A stretch of DNA of 28,014 nt from Halanaerobiales bacterium (GCA_016278415.1 JADQBV010000053.1:1-28014), one strand, 5' to 3'. Counted from the first letter of the stretch, positions 15,896 through 24,835 are shown. Numbers and translations are program-made. Notes: generated by a model from the sequence alone, not told the origin.

Positions 15896-17826
15896 GCTAA
15901 TACCTCCTTTTCACTACTACTATCATTATCTTTAGTATATAACTGCATAAATATATTCCGACATTTCTCTAATTCCTTAAGATAATTCACACGATAGGAA
16001 CGATAGTATTTCATCTTTTCCTCAAATCCCTGTTTTTTATCTATATAATAACTCCCTTTAACTTCCTCATATTTCATTGATTCTATAATTAAAATTCGTT
16101 CTATAAAATACTTGATATAAGAGTTGTTTTTTAATTTATTTTCATAGGATAAAAGCTCTTTTTCTATCTTATCACGCTCTCTATCTAAAATATTCTCTTT
16201 ATATTTAAGCCTCTTTTCTACAGACTTTAAAAATGTTAATTGTTCTTTACTTATAGAAATAGTATTATTCAACTGATCTAAAGTATCTTCCATATGATTA
16301 TTAAGTTCTAAAAAAGTTCTTTTCCAATCAGGTTTTTCTGTTAAATAAACCTTTTCTAATTTTTCTTTAACATTAACCTCATCCAGATTACTAGTATATA
16401 TCCCAATTGCTTCTTTCAAGCTCATTATCTGAGTATGATTTATCTTTGCGCCACCCTCAGTAGCATCAATATATGTTCTATCAGTGTGTTTAGAAAAATA
16501 ATTATTGAAATAACTAAGCATGGATAGAAAAGACTTACTAGTTGATACTGTATCTCCATTAATTCCCTCAACTTCTATCATCTTATTATTCTCTGCTTTC
16601 TGACCTTCATAGGTAGTTCCACTTGCATGTGTTCTGCCCTCTGCATAAGCTAAGTCCTGACCTACTAAAACTATTGGATCAGCACCAAGCTTATAGGCTA
16701 AATCAATCATACTGTGAGCAACAGTTCCTCCAGTTTTAATTGGAGTATATTCACCTTTAAGCTTCTCAACCCAGCCACTAAAATTACGTTTCATTGTAAA
16801 AAATACCTGTTTGTTATTCCATTTTCGTTGTATTTGGTAGTAATTTCCTAGTTCTGCAAATAAATATGTGTCTGGCATTTCAGTTATATCCTTAAAATGC
16901 TTAAAATTAGCTTCATCTCCATCCATAGAAACTACAATATCAGGATTAATATTATGCTTTAACAAAGCCTTTAAAGCAGTACCTACACACATTATTAATG
17001 CTTTACCTTCAGCATTTTTAATTTCTTCAATGTTTTTATCTAGTGAAGGACCGGCAGAGACACAGATAGCAGGTATCCCTTCAAACATTCCAAAAAAATC
17101 ATCCGCTTTGGGACTTTTAAAAATATAAGATAGATTTATTATAATATTATTTCTCCATTTTCTGGCCTGCTGTATATCTGTTGCCAGTGAAATTTTTTTA
17201 TAATTTATTGCTTCTTTTATTTCTTTATATATCTTATCATAATCTTTATCAAACAACTTCAAAGATGGAATTTGTTCTAAAAAGGCTAACTCTTTCGCTA
17301 AAGAAAGAGATATATTACGATTTATAACATCAAATATTTCAAGATTTGCATTAATAATAAAGACAATCCGCTTATTTTTTAATAAAGTACTGAGATCAAT
17401 AAAATTTAATGCAGTATAAAAGATTGAAATATATGGCTCAATAATAATTATCTTATCAAATTGATTTCTGAATGCTAATTCATTTAAATGATAAGCAAGT
17501 CCAAACCCTAGAGCTATTACTTGCTTTTCCTTTTTTACCTTAAAATTTTTTATGAGTCCAGTTGCTTCTCTTACAGGGTCATACTTACTATGAAAATAGA
17601 TATCACTCTCTTCATTTTCAACTCTCATCGTATAATTATCTGTTTTAGTTGACTCTATATAGATTTTTATATTATTTTCTTTATCAGTAACCTCAGCAAT
17701 AATATCATTTTTATTAGAAAACTTGTTTATATCTATTTTATCACTAGTTTCATATTTTTTAAGTTGATTATATATATATTTATAATTACTTTTTATAATA
17801 CGCATATTTTTTCGGTAGTAATCCAT
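15892..17826 (-). CDS. Maf-type flagellin glycosyltransferase (DUF115)
   Basis: This 644-residue motility-accessory-factor protein has an N-terminal region with a Rossmann-like IALGFGLAYHL at 104-114 and a central DUF115 (MAF_flag10) domain. The central domain carries VSAGPSLDKN (256-265), SMDGDEANF (300-308), GGTVAHSMIDLAYKLG (366-381) and LVGQDLAY (387-394). A helical C-terminal part follows from about 470. Maf proteins transfer CMP-activated legionaminic or pseudaminic acid to Ser/Thr of flagellin in the cytoplasm. The cassette supplies such a donor, and hag lies about 3 kb upstream, so flagellin is the expected acceptor. The start follows AAGGAG and lies just behind a fliT relic. Confidence 0.88.
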   Translation of the reverse strand: MDYYRKNMRIIKSNYKYIYNQLKKYETSDKIDINKFSNKNDIIAEVTDKENNIKIYIESTKTDNYTMRVENEESDIYFHSKYDPVREATGLIKNFKVKKEKQVIALGFGLAYHLNELAFRNQFDKIIIIEPYISIFYTALNFIDLSTLLKNKRIVFIINANLEIFDVINRNISLSLAKELAFLEQIPSLKLFDKDYDKIYKEIKEAINYKKISLATDIQQARKWRNNIIINLSYIFKSPKADDFFGMFEGIPAICVSAGPSLDKNIEEIKNAEGKALIMCVGTALKALLKHNINPDIVVSMDGDEANFKHFKDITEMPDTYLFAELGNYYQIQRKWNNKQVFFTMKRNFSGWVEKLKGEYTPIKTGGTVAHSMIDLAYKLGADPIVLVGQDLAYAEGRTHASGTTYEGQKAENNKMIEVEGINGDTVSTSKSFLSMLSYFNNYFSKHTDRTYIDATEGGAKINHTQIMSLKEAIGIYTSNLDEVNVKEKLEKVYLTEKPDWKRTFLELNNHMEDTLDQLNNTISISKEQLTFLKSVEKRLKYKENILDRERDKIEKELLSYENKLKNNSYIKYFIERILIIESMKYEEVKGSYYIDKKQGFEEKMKYYRSYRVNYLKELEKCRNIFMQLYTKDNDSSSEKEVLA

Positions 17827-17855
17827 ATTAAAACTCCTTATACTTACTTGAATTT

Positions 17856-17991
17856 CTATCCCTTTTTATCGATAATTTTGGCATCATATATATTATTTAC
17901 CTAATACTTTAACTAAAACTTTATAATCAGCTTCCATGGTTATTTTTTTCTGTTCTACTGACAGCTCATACAATTCCACTAGGTCTTTCAT
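17856..17991 (-). pseudogene. Degenerate fliT relic behind fliS
   Basis: Three bases after the fliS stop, an ATG with a GAGGGG site opens a 32-codon frame (17991-17893). It reads MKDLVELYELSVEQKKITME and then ADYKVLVKVLGK before a TAA. LYELSVEQKK and DYKVLVKVL match LYKLSQEQKK and DYDQLLKIL of the intact FliT-like gene at 7534-7902. Ten bases further, in another frame, DAKIIDKKG-stop (17885-17856) matches that gene's ending FDAKFIDKKS-stop. The remnant thus keeps both ends of a fliT gene and has lost the roughly 80 residues between them. A 32-residue peptide could still be made. Position after fliS is the standard place for fliT. Confidence 0.7.
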
Positions 17992-17994
17992 ACT

Positions 17995-18414
17995 CTACCC
18001 CTCAACTCTAACCTTAGAATTATCTTCCTCTTCTCGCTTGCCCCCATTAACAATCTGCTGCCAGGAATCAAGTAGCTCTAACATTAGTTCTTCTACTATT
18101 TCTATAGGAACGATATTTTTATTAATGTTTGCATCAATTAACTGTCTGTTCATATAATCATAGAGGTTATATAAATTATCCGATATCTCTCCACCTTTAT
18201 CACGGTCAAGAGTACTCATTAACTCCATGATGATCCTCTGTGATTTAATAATGTTGTTGTTAGCCATCTCTATATTATTATCTTGAATACCTTTCTTAGC
18301 CAACCTTAAAAACTTAATACATCCCTGATATAGTATTATTAAGAGTTTACCCCGATTTGCTGTTTTAACCTGTACCTCTTTATACTGTTGATAAGCTGCT
18401 GTTTGATTTGGCAT
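17995..18414 (-). CDS. fliS: Flagellin export chaperone FliS
   Basis: This 139-residue FliS has the family hallmarks. The N-terminus is AAYQQYKEVQVKTANRGKLLIILYQGCIKFLRLAKKGI, followed by the helix with NNIIKSQRIIMELMSTLDRDKGGEISDNLYNLYDYMNRQLI. It binds the disordered C-terminus of flagellin in the cytoplasm and delivers it for export. The ATG follows GAGAGGGG. The gene is separated from fliD by about 120 bases without a clear terminator and is followed by the fliT relic. The C-terminal tail (GGKREEEDNSKVRVEG) is acidic and probably disordered. Confidence 0.95.
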   Translation of the reverse strand: MPNQTAAYQQYKEVQVKTANRGKLLIILYQGCIKFLRLAKKGIQDNNIEMANNNIIKSQRIIMELMSTLDRDKGGEISDNLYNLYDYMNRQLIDANINKNIVPIEIVEELMLELLDSWQQIVNGGKREEEDNSKVRVEG

Positions 18415-18533
18415 TCTACTATTCCCCTCTCATTAAGCTTTATGTTTAGTGGCCACAACCCACCCATTTACTATCTCATTTTATTTTATAGAATACTAGC
18501 ACCTTTGTTGAGTGGGCTTTCTACTAGAAACTG

Positions 18534-20261
18534 TTAACTCAGCGAACTACTTGTGCTTCCACCACTTAATCCTTGTAGCTGACTCATCATCCAGCTTTGT
18601 TGTTGTTGCATTTTAGATATGGCCTCTTCCATTGCTGCAAATTGGGCGGTATATCTCTTCCTAACCATCTCTACCCTACGCCCAACATCCTCAATTTCTT
18701 CATTGAGACCTTCTATCCTATCATCAAATAAATCCAATCTTCGTGGTATTAGACCAGTATTTGATTGAAGAAGTTGATCTACATAACTATCGAGTCTTGT
18801 TGCCATACCATCATAACCCTCTACATCTGATTCTGCCTTAAAAAGGTTTTTGACATCATCAGGAGCAACATCTAATGCTTCTTTTAACATATTACTATCC
18901 AGACTCATTACTCCATGACGGTCGATACTTATTCCCACTGAAGAAAGCGTAGTATAATCACTATTACTGTTTACTTTATTTGTTACTAGTTCCCTCAATC
19001 GCATTTCAAGACGCATAATTGTACCATCACCCTGTAGGACTGAAGCCGTTTTGGTATCTGAATCATAGCTTGTTTTTTTATCAATAAAACTCATTAAACT
19101 ATTATACTGATCTACAAATTTTTGCACAGTAGATACTGTTTTATCTTTATCTTTACTAACAGATATAGTAGCTGTGCTATCAATAGCAGTGTTAGGTTCA
19201 ATATTAAAAGTTACTCCTTCTACTACATCAGAAAAGCTATTTGTAGAACTAGTGATGTCTGTTATTCCATTAACCTCTATTATAGCATCACTAGCAGCCT
19301 GATGTTGATTTGCATATGCCCTATTACCAAATGATAAATTTTTCAAAAGCTTGTTATCACTACCGGTATTAGATATTTTCACTGATGAATCAATGACACT
19401 ACTATTTACCTGTAATGAAAAATATCCATTGCCTTCATCAACAACTGCTGCAGACATGTTTGTAATTCCATCAATCTGAGCTTTAATATCATTTAAGGTT
19501 GTTGTCTCATCAACGGTTATTTCGCCTGTTGAGGAAACTGTTCCATCACTTTCCATTAAATCTAACTGAAAACTACCACTAAAACCTAATGCTGTATTAG
19601 CATCAGTTACTTTAAGCTTATTAGATTGGATAGTTTTATCATTATCACCTGCTGTTAAGACTCCCAGATTTTCCAATAAACTATTATCATCAATTAAACC
19701 TATCTCATGACCTATACCTGTTTCTTCACTTTCTAATACTAAATGATTATCAACATTGCTTGCTTTAACTCCTGTTTCGCCATTATTTATCTTAGTTACG
19801 AGATCATTTAATGTATCTGTATTGGCAACTATTATATCCTTTCCATTAACCATAATTTCGCTATCAGCTGGTAAACTAGCCATACCAGTTAGTGTATTTA
19901 GTGCCACACTATCATCTGACATTTTTGCTCCTAATATACGCTGCGCTTTAGCAGTTTGCTTTACTACAATATCATAACTACCTTCTATCGCCGAATTACT
20001 GGCTGTAGCTGTTGCAATTTCAGAATCACTAGTACTGGTTTTGCGAGAAGTGAAAGTAGATGACAATTTAAGATCAGAAATTTTACTCTCCAAATTACTT
20101 AATCTACTATTTACATCTCTCCAGGCACCCTTTGTCTGTTCAAGTTCTGATATTTCAATCTGATAATTATAAATTGGCCTCTGTTCTAAGGCTACCAACT
20201 GGTCTATAATTGATGCTGTATCCATTCCTGTTACCAGACCACCTAGACTAAGATTACTCAT
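18534..20261 (-). CDS. fliD: Flagellar filament cap protein FliD
   Basis: The 575-residue protein has the FliD N-terminal domain (SLGGLVTGMDTASIIDQLVALEQRPIY and the following coiled coil). A long Ser/Thr/Asp-rich middle contains the repeated FliD beta domains. The conserved C-terminal coiled coil (DRIEGLNEEIEDVGRRVEMVRKRYTAQFAAMEEAISKMQ) ends in a flexible Ser-rich tail. FliD caps the filament and promotes folding of exported flagellin. It lies between flaG and fliS, the usual place in Firmicutes. The start ATG follows AAGGAAGGTG. Confidence 0.95.
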   Translation of the reverse strand: MSNLSLGGLVTGMDTASIIDQLVALEQRPIYNYQIEISELEQTKGAWRDVNSRLSNLESKISDLKLSSTFTSRKTSTSDSEIATATASNSAIEGSYDIVVKQTAKAQRILGAKMSDDSVALNTLTGMASLPADSEIMVNGKDIIVANTDTLNDLVTKINNGETGVKASNVDNHLVLESEETGIGHEIGLIDDNSLLENLGVLTAGDNDKTIQSNKLKVTDANTALGFSGSFQLDLMESDGTVSSTGEITVDETTTLNDIKAQIDGITNMSAAVVDEGNGYFSLQVNSSVIDSSVKISNTGSDNKLLKNLSFGNRAYANQHQAASDAIIEVNGITDITSSTNSFSDVVEGVTFNIEPNTAIDSTATISVSKDKDKTVSTVQKFVDQYNSLMSFIDKKTSYDSDTKTASVLQGDGTIMRLEMRLRELVTNKVNSNSDYTTLSSVGISIDRHGVMSLDSNMLKEALDVAPDDVKNLFKAESDVEGYDGMATRLDSYVDQLLQSNTGLIPRRLDLFDDRIEGLNEEIEDVGRRVEMVRKRYTAQFAAMEEAISKMQQQQSWMMSQLQGLSGGSTSSSLS

Positions 20262-20277
20262 CTATAACACCTTCCTT

Positions 20278-20652
20278 CTAGACCTTTTCATCTATTAAGA
20301 TACCAACCATTTCCTGTATACGAGCAGATAAATCAAGTATCTCCTCAGGAGGCAGTTCTTTAATAACTTCTCTTGTTTTAATATCGACTACCTGTACCAT
20401 TAAGGTATCTGTTTTATCATGCATTTTAAAAGACAAACCCTCTTTTACTTTATCTACTATATCATTAATATCTTTTACTGATTCCTTAACTTTCTCCTCA
20501 AGTTCCTTACGGTTATATTGCTTATTACCCTGAAGAGAGTCAGGCTGGCCTTGTGCGTTGACTTTGTTATTAATATCTCTCATTATTTCTTGCTTGCTGC
20601 CATTTTCCAAAACCTGTTTATTTGTAACAGATCCAAGACTTTCTGTTCTCAT
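20278..20652 (-). CDS. flaG: FlaG family flagellar protein
   Basis: The 124-residue protein ends in the FlaG domain: LSFKMHDKTDTLMVQVVDIKTREVIKELPPEEILDLSARIQEMVGILIDEKV. The N-terminal 55 residues are polar and Gln/Asn-rich and look disordered. FlaG proteins influence filament length, but their mechanism is not settled. The gene lies between hag and fliD. A strong hairpin just downstream of hag probably lowers its expression relative to flagellin. The ATG follows AAAGGGTG. Confidence 0.92.
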   Translation of the reverse strand: MRTESLGSVTNKQVLENGSKQEIMRDINNKVNAQGQPDSLQGNKQYNRKELEEKVKESVKDINDIVDKVKEGLSFKMHDKTDTLMVQVVDIKTREVIKELPPEEILDLSARIQEMVGILIDEKV

Positions 20653-20680
20653 ATTAGCCTACACCCTTTCTAATTAAAAT

Positions 20681-20710
20681 AAGCCAGCCGGTGTAAAAGC
20701 CGGCCGGCTT
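20681..20710 (-). terminator. GC-rich hairpin between hag and flaG
   Basis: On the minus strand AAGCCGGCCGG (20710-20700) pairs with CCGGCTGGCTT (20691-20681) in an 11-bp stem with one G-T pair. It is followed by ATTTTAATT. It begins about 30 bases after the hag stop. The weak T run suggests partial termination or mRNA 3' protection for abundant hag message. Confidence 0.75.
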
Positions 20711-20741
20711 GATTTAATAAATATTTGCTCTCTTCGAATAA

Positions 20742-21890
20742 TTAACCTAATAACTGAAGTACGCCCTGTGGCAACTGATTAGCCTGTGCCAACATTGCTG
20801 TACCAGCTTGACTAAGAATTTGATTCTTAGTGAAAGCCATCATTTCCTGAGCCATATCAACATCACTAATTCTTGATTCAGCAGCTGTTAAATTCTCTTG
20901 GGAAGTATTTAGATTATTTATTGTATGATCTAATCTGTTTTGATAAGCACCAAGTTTAGAACGTTCAGATGAGACTCTAGCTATAGCATTATCAATAGTA
21001 GTTATAGCATCATCAGCATCTGCCTGGTCCATAACACTAATTCCCTGGCCTTTTTCTAATACATTAATTGATATTTGCCCAGCATCAGTAACTGTTGAGC
21101 CAGAAGCAGTATCGGTATCTGAAATAGCAACAGTTATACTACCACTTGTAGTATCATCAGCAGTATAAGCAACATTGGTTATACCAGTAAATGCCACAGA
21201 AGTTCCACCGTCACCTAGAGTACCACTTGCAATAACAGTACCATCAGAAGCTTTTAATTCAGCAGCTCCAGCAGCAGTTACAGATACACTATATGAGCCA
21301 CCTTGTAAATTCGTTGTTGAGTTACCACTAGTTGCCATATTAGTTGAACCAGCATCAAATGTAGTGACCGCACTATCTGCTGTAACACTTAAGGATTCAG
21401 CTCGCATATCATTAACTTCTAATGCTATATTCTGACCTTCATTAGAACCAATTTGAAATTTAGCATCAGTTAAACTGCCATCCAATAATGTCTGTGTATT
21501 AAATTCAGTATTGTTTCCAATTCTTGTTAGCTCTTCAGTTAATTGATTTACCTCTTTTTGTATTTCAAATCTATCAGCATTAGTATTTGTATCATTAGCT
21601 GACTGTACTGCTAGCTCTCTCATTCTCTGTAAAATAGAATGGGATTCTTTTAAAGCACCCTCAGCAGTCTGAATCATAGAAATACCATCCTGAGCGTTTC
21701 TTTGTGCCTGTGATAAACCATTAATCTGTGCTTTCATCTTTTCACTGATTGCTAGACCTGCAGCATCATCAGCAGCACCATTAATTCTTTTACCTGAAGA
21801 CAACCTTGATAAAGATTTGCTTAAATTATTCTGTGTGTTTTTTAGCTGATTGTATGAATTCAACGCAGCTATGTTAGTATTAATTCTCAT
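20742..21890 (-). CDS. hag: Flagellin
   Basis: The 382-residue flagellin has canonical D0/D1 ends. The N-terminus begins [20 protein letters not shown] and contains [23 protein letters not shown]. The C-terminus has [46 protein letters not shown]. The central part (about 170-290) is rich in Thr, Ser, Ala and Gly and poor in charged residues. It is the exposed domain and the likely target of Maf glycosylation. It has a strong AGGAGG site and a long structured leader, and it follows fliW and csrA. By analogy with Bacillus, CsrA would repress its translation until FliW is free. FliS, FlaG and FliD follow downstream. Confidence 0.97.
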   Translation of the reverse strand: MRINTNIAALNSYNQLKNTQNNLSKSLSRLSSGKRINGAADDAAGLAISEKMKAQINGLSQAQRNAQDGISMIQTAEGALKESHSILQRMRELAVQSANDTNTNADRFEIQKEVNQLTEELTRIGNNTEFNTQTLLDGSLTDAKFQIGSNEGQNIALEVNDMRAESLSVTADSAVTTFDAGSTNMATSGNSTTNLQGGSYSVSVTAAGAAELKASDGTVIASGTLGDGGTSVAFTGITNVAYTADDTTSGSITVAISDTDTASGSTVTDAGQISINVLEKGQGISVMDQADADDAITTIDNAIARVSSERSKLGAYQNRLDHTINNLNTSQENLTAAESRISDVDMAQEMMAFTKNQILSQAGTAMLAQANQLPQGVLQLLG

Positions 21891-22136
21891 TATAAATTCC
21901 TCCTTGAATTTGTTTTGTTTTTACCCAGCCTCCATGCCAGGATTTGTGTTATTTGACTTGACTACTTACTTCCTGCTAACAGCAACTGGTCGGCCGCCCT
22001 GCTACTGTATCGAGGTTTTAGTAACCATTACTACCCTGAGCTAAGTCAGGATACTAATTATTACTAAAACTATTTAAAGCAAAGTGTTAAGTCATTTAAA
22101 CTTTATTTAATTTCCTCATCTATTATATATATCGTA
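21891..22136 (-). promoter_or_regulatory. Structured hag leader with candidate sigma-28 box and CsrA sites
   Basis: This region covers most of the 389-base gap between csrA and hag. On the minus strand TACGATAT (22136-22129) resembles the sigma-28 -10 box, with only a weak TTAA 15 bases upstream. The leader then carries back-to-back hairpins: CCTGA/TCAGG (22050-22035), TAGTAA/TTACTA with a 3-base loop (22033-22019) and CAGTAGC/GTTGCTG (22007-21980) enclosing a GC-rich segment. GGA motifs that could bind CsrA are at 21969-21975, 21929-21934 and the ribosome-binding site 21899-21904. The remaining 22137-22279 is AT-rich, and I see nothing else in it. Confidence 0.5.
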
Positions 22137-22279
22137 GTTATTCAAAAATAATTAAATTATATTATAAGTCTATTTCTATATTTAAACATCATAGTACTCA
22201 ATTATCTCTCCTATAATAGCTTTTTATCTATATTTCTTCCCATTGCTAGGTATTACAAACTATGTTATTGCAAGTTATA

Positions 22280-22528
22280 TCACTTTTTCTCATCCATTTC
22301 TTCCGTTTTAAAGTTCTTAAGACTAGTTAAATCTACAATATCATTTGTCTTTATAGCATCCTTATTCTCTAGCTCTATCTCTTTATATATTTCTTCACGG
22401 TGGATCTCTACTTCAGTCGGTGCATCTATACCTATTTTTATTTTATTACCCTCAATCTCAACAATAGTAATTACTATATCATCACCTATCATTATTTTTT
22501 CATCTTTTTTCCTACTTAGAACCAGCAC
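22280..22528 (-). CDS. csrA: Translational regulator CsrA
   Basis: The 82-residue protein begins [51 protein letters not shown], the complete CsrA fold with its RNA-binding first strand. It carries a C-terminal extension of about 25 residues beyond the usual length, as in other Firmicute CsrA proteins where this part contacts FliW. CsrA binds GGA motifs near the hag ribosome-binding site and blocks translation. It starts with GTG, two bases after the fliW stop, so the two are co-translated. hag follows downstream. Confidence 0.96.
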   Translation of the reverse strand: MLVLSRKKDEKIMIGDDIVITIVEIEGNKIKIGIDAPTEVEIHREEIYKEIELENKDAIKTNDIVDLTSLKNFKTEEMDEKK

Positions 22529-22530
22529 GT

Positions 22531-22977
22531 TTATTTTGCCTCCTGTCTTTTCTGTTCTGGGAATACAGGAAATTTCGTTATGTATTTATTATCCTCAAGA
22601 ACAACTTGCTTTCCTTTACTCTTCTTATAGTTAATTACTACAGGTGCAGCTAGATTAACAGTCATATCTTTAATATTATTTTTAATAGTACATATTGCTG
22701 TAACTAATATATCTTCAGGATCTTTTACTTCAAGTAAATTTTCAGTTGCCTGGTTAATTTGAAAATCATATTTAGGAAATACATCCCAGGGAGATATAGT
22801 TATAAAAGCCAACTCTACTTCATCAACTGATTGTAGTATCAAAAAAGGTGATTCATTACTAAGTTTAAGTAGAACATATCTCTTTTTATCTAGAAAACCA
22901 GGAATTCCCTGAGGAAATTTTATAATCTCACTATCTTCTATTTGAATAACTCCATTATATCTTGTATTTAATTCCAT
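22531..22977 (-). CDS. fliW: Flagellar assembly factor FliW
   Basis: The 148-residue protein shows the FliW pattern: [20 protein letters not shown], a [30 protein letters not shown] core, then [45 protein letters not shown]. FliW binds flagellin and, when flagellin is exported, is released to antagonise CsrA. It lies between the DUF6470 gene and csrA, the standard Firmicute arrangement. The ATG follows AAAGGTAGGG. Confidence 0.96.
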   Translation of the reverse strand: MELNTRYNGVIQIEDSEIIKFPQGIPGFLDKKRYVLLKLSNESPFLILQSVDEVELAFITISPWDVFPKYDFQINQATENLLEVKDPEDILVTAICTIKNNIKDMTVNLAAPVVINYKKSKGKQVVLEDNKYITKFPVFPEQKRQEAK

Positions 22978-22993
22978 TGCCTTACCCTACCTT

Positions 22994-23560
22994 TCAATTT
23001 GATATATCTAAATATTTACCCCGAATCTCGAAGTCCAATTTATTGTACTGTGCCATATTTATTTTAACTATACCCCTATCTAGTCTAATATCTGTATCAC
23101 TAGATTCTGGAATAACTTTTAATGAATTCTGATTATATTTTACATCTAGATTTGCTGGTTCAACGTTAAACTTTGGTTTACTTAGCCATTTCAAACCTAA
23201 CTCCCTTACAGGTGGAAACGTTTCTCTTTTAATTATATCTACTACAGGGTCCCCGCCATTTTCTAATTTCATCAAACTATCTCCATTTTGGGCCATCCTG
23301 CCAATTGATTGCATCACTATCTGTTTACTTTTCCGGGTTATATCCTTCCTGAGATCCATTATTTTCTTTATATTAAGGTCATACCGCGATGGATAACTAT
23401 CAATATTGACTATGGCATTCTGCTGATTGATTTCAATTTTATCCTGGGGATAATTAATATCTATTTTAGAATTCCCCTGTTGTACCTTAATATAAGGGTT
23501 CTTGCTTTTAATGCCTATTCTGGCAAACTGTTGATTTATCTGAACTTGAGGCATATCCAT
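22994..23560 (-). CDS. DUF6470 (YviE-like) flagellar-cluster protein
   Basis: The 188-residue protein begins VQINQQFARIGIKSKNPYIKVQQGNSKIDINYPQDKIEINQQNAIVNID, a beta-rich repeat-like segment. A basic helix (KIMDLRKDITRKSKQIVMQSIGRMAQNGDSLM) and a second beta-rich part follow. This is the pattern of DUF6470/YviE proteins, which almost always lie between flgL and fliW. The function is unknown. No signal peptide or membrane segment is visible. It is separated from flgL by a 316-base gap holding a hairpin repeat. Confidence 0.85.
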   Translation of the reverse strand: MDMPQVQINQQFARIGIKSKNPYIKVQQGNSKIDINYPQDKIEINQQNAIVNIDSYPSRYDLNIKKIMDLRKDITRKSKQIVMQSIGRMAQNGDSLMKLENGGDPVVDIIKRETFPPVRELGLKWLSKPKFNVEPANLDVKYNQNSLKVIPESSDTDIRLDRGIVKINMAQYNKLDFEIRGKYLDISN

Positions 23561-23650
23561 GAAATTACCCCTTTGTTTTTTAAAAGATTATATCTTTCTA
23601 ATTTTCCAAAGAGTAGAATTTAAATTAATCCTCCACTACTTATAAAACCA

Positions 23651-23835
23651 GTATTTACAGATATTAACCGAGTGAGCATTAAAAGTGTTCACAGTTTCGA
23701 CTGAAAGCAAGAAGTCGGTTAACAAATCTTGTTTGAACGGAATGCAATGAAGTGAGTTTGATTTGTTACTTCTTGTTTGATAGAGAAACTGGGGAATTAA
23801 CACTTTTCTGCGAGCGAGGTAATATCTGTAAATGC
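23651..23835 (+). repeat. Hairpin-forming repeat, copy A
   Basis: This 185-base element fills most of the gap 23561-23876. Nested pairs are 23651-23665 with 23821-23835, 23681-23689 with 23799-23807, 23692-23698 with 23785-23791, 23707-23715 with 23768-23776 and 23721-23728 with 23760-23767. The 31-base terminal loop includes ATGCAATGAAGTGAG. A small CAGT-TTCG-ACTG hairpin lies at 23692-23703. It is homologous to copy B at 3204-3428 in the inner arms, but its outer arms differ in sequence while still pairing. A short minus-strand frame (23636-23887) across it looks accidental. It separates flgL from the DUF6470 gene within one transcript. Confidence 0.78.
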
Positions 23836-23876
23836 GACCGCTTAAAAAGGAAATTCCTATAGTATATTTACATTTA

Positions 23877-24806
23877 TCACTTAACAAAATCTACCAAACT
23901 AGGTTGCAGAATTCTTGCACCAATAGATAATGATGCCCGATATATACTCTCCTGCATTTTTAGATTGGTAATAGCTTCAGCTATATCAACATCTTCATTC
24001 TTGGATAATAGTTCTTTTGCCTGAATTTGCTCATCTTCTAGTCGATTATTGGTAAGATCCAGCCGATTAATTTTGGCCCCAATCTCAGCCCTCTCCTGAA
24101 GGTTTATATTCAACACGTCTTCCATCTTGGCAATTCCCTGACTCAAACTGTTAATTTGAACTCCGCCAACATTAACATTAATAGTACTAGTAGTAATATC
24201 AGCTTTAATTGCCTCTTCAACAGCCGTCAAGGTATCTATTGCTTTCTTGAAAACCTTATAACCATTACTATTAATAGACATATCTACACCAGCACTAACT
24301 TCCCTTTCTATAGCCTTTTGGTCACCATTATACTGTATTTCCAAATCAGGAAGAACAGCTTTTTCAAAGGGAGTTATATCATTTGTTGTCATCTGTCCAG
24401 CAAAGAGATATCTATCCCCAATCTTTGAATTCCCAAGGTTTATTAATTCTTCTTTCAATTGAGAAATTTCTTCCTTAATTGCCTCTTTATCACTATCTGA
24501 TAAACTCCCATTAGCAACGTAAATTACTTGTTCCCTTACTCTTTGTATTATATCACCCTGGCTTTTTAAAATGATCTCTGTATTACTTAACCATGATTTA
24601 GCCTGTTCAGTATTTTCTAGATATTGCTCATTAGCATTAATCACGTTTTTCATATTTAGACTGTTAGTCACTCCAACTGGATTTTGGGAAGGGTTCTGAA
24701 ATTTTTTGCCAGTAGAAAGTTGCTGATTAAAAATGTTTAGCCTTTTTAAATTATTATTCAAATTACGCATATAGTTATCAACCATTACACCATTTGTTAC
24801 TCTCAC
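23877..24806 (-). CDS. flgL: Hook-filament junction protein FlgL
   Basis: This 309-residue FlgL (HAP3) has the N-terminus RVTNGVMVDNYMRNLNNNLKRLNIFNQQLSTGKKFQNPSQNPVGV. The mid-protein motif NLGNSKIGDRYLFAGQMTT is followed by a C-terminal flagellin-like coiled coil (RLEDEQIQAKELLSKNEDVDIAEAITNLKMQESIYRASLSIGARI). It forms the last ring between hook and filament and is exported with FlgN help. It starts at GTG after GGGGGGTGG, about 30 bases after flgK. Confidence 0.95.
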   Translation of the reverse strand: MRVTNGVMVDNYMRNLNNNLKRLNIFNQQLSTGKKFQNPSQNPVGVTNSLNMKNVINANEQYLENTEQAKSWLSNTEIILKSQGDIIQRVREQVIYVANGSLSDSDKEAIKEEISQLKEELINLGNSKIGDRYLFAGQMTTNDITPFEKAVLPDLEIQYNGDQKAIEREVSAGVDMSINSNGYKVFKKAIDTLTAVEEAIKADITTSTINVNVGGVQINSLSQGIAKMEDVLNINLQERAEIGAKINRLDLTNNRLEDEQIQAKELLSKNEDVDIAEAITNLKMQESIYRASLSIGARILQPSLVDFVK

Positions 24807-24835
24807 TTACTCCACCCCCCAGCCTCATTTAAATA

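Noticed and set aside
21981..22050. tRNA-like TAGCTCAGG-GTAG stretch in the hag leader (minus strand)
   Set aside because: It recalls a tRNA D-arm, but no acceptor stem, anticodon arm or T-arm (GGTTCRA) could be placed around it.
23636..23887. 83-codon minus-strand frame between flgL and the DUF6470 gene
   Set aside because: It covers repeat copy A, overlaps the end of flgL, and its composition (Cys, Tyr and Ser scattered without pattern) does not look like a protein.
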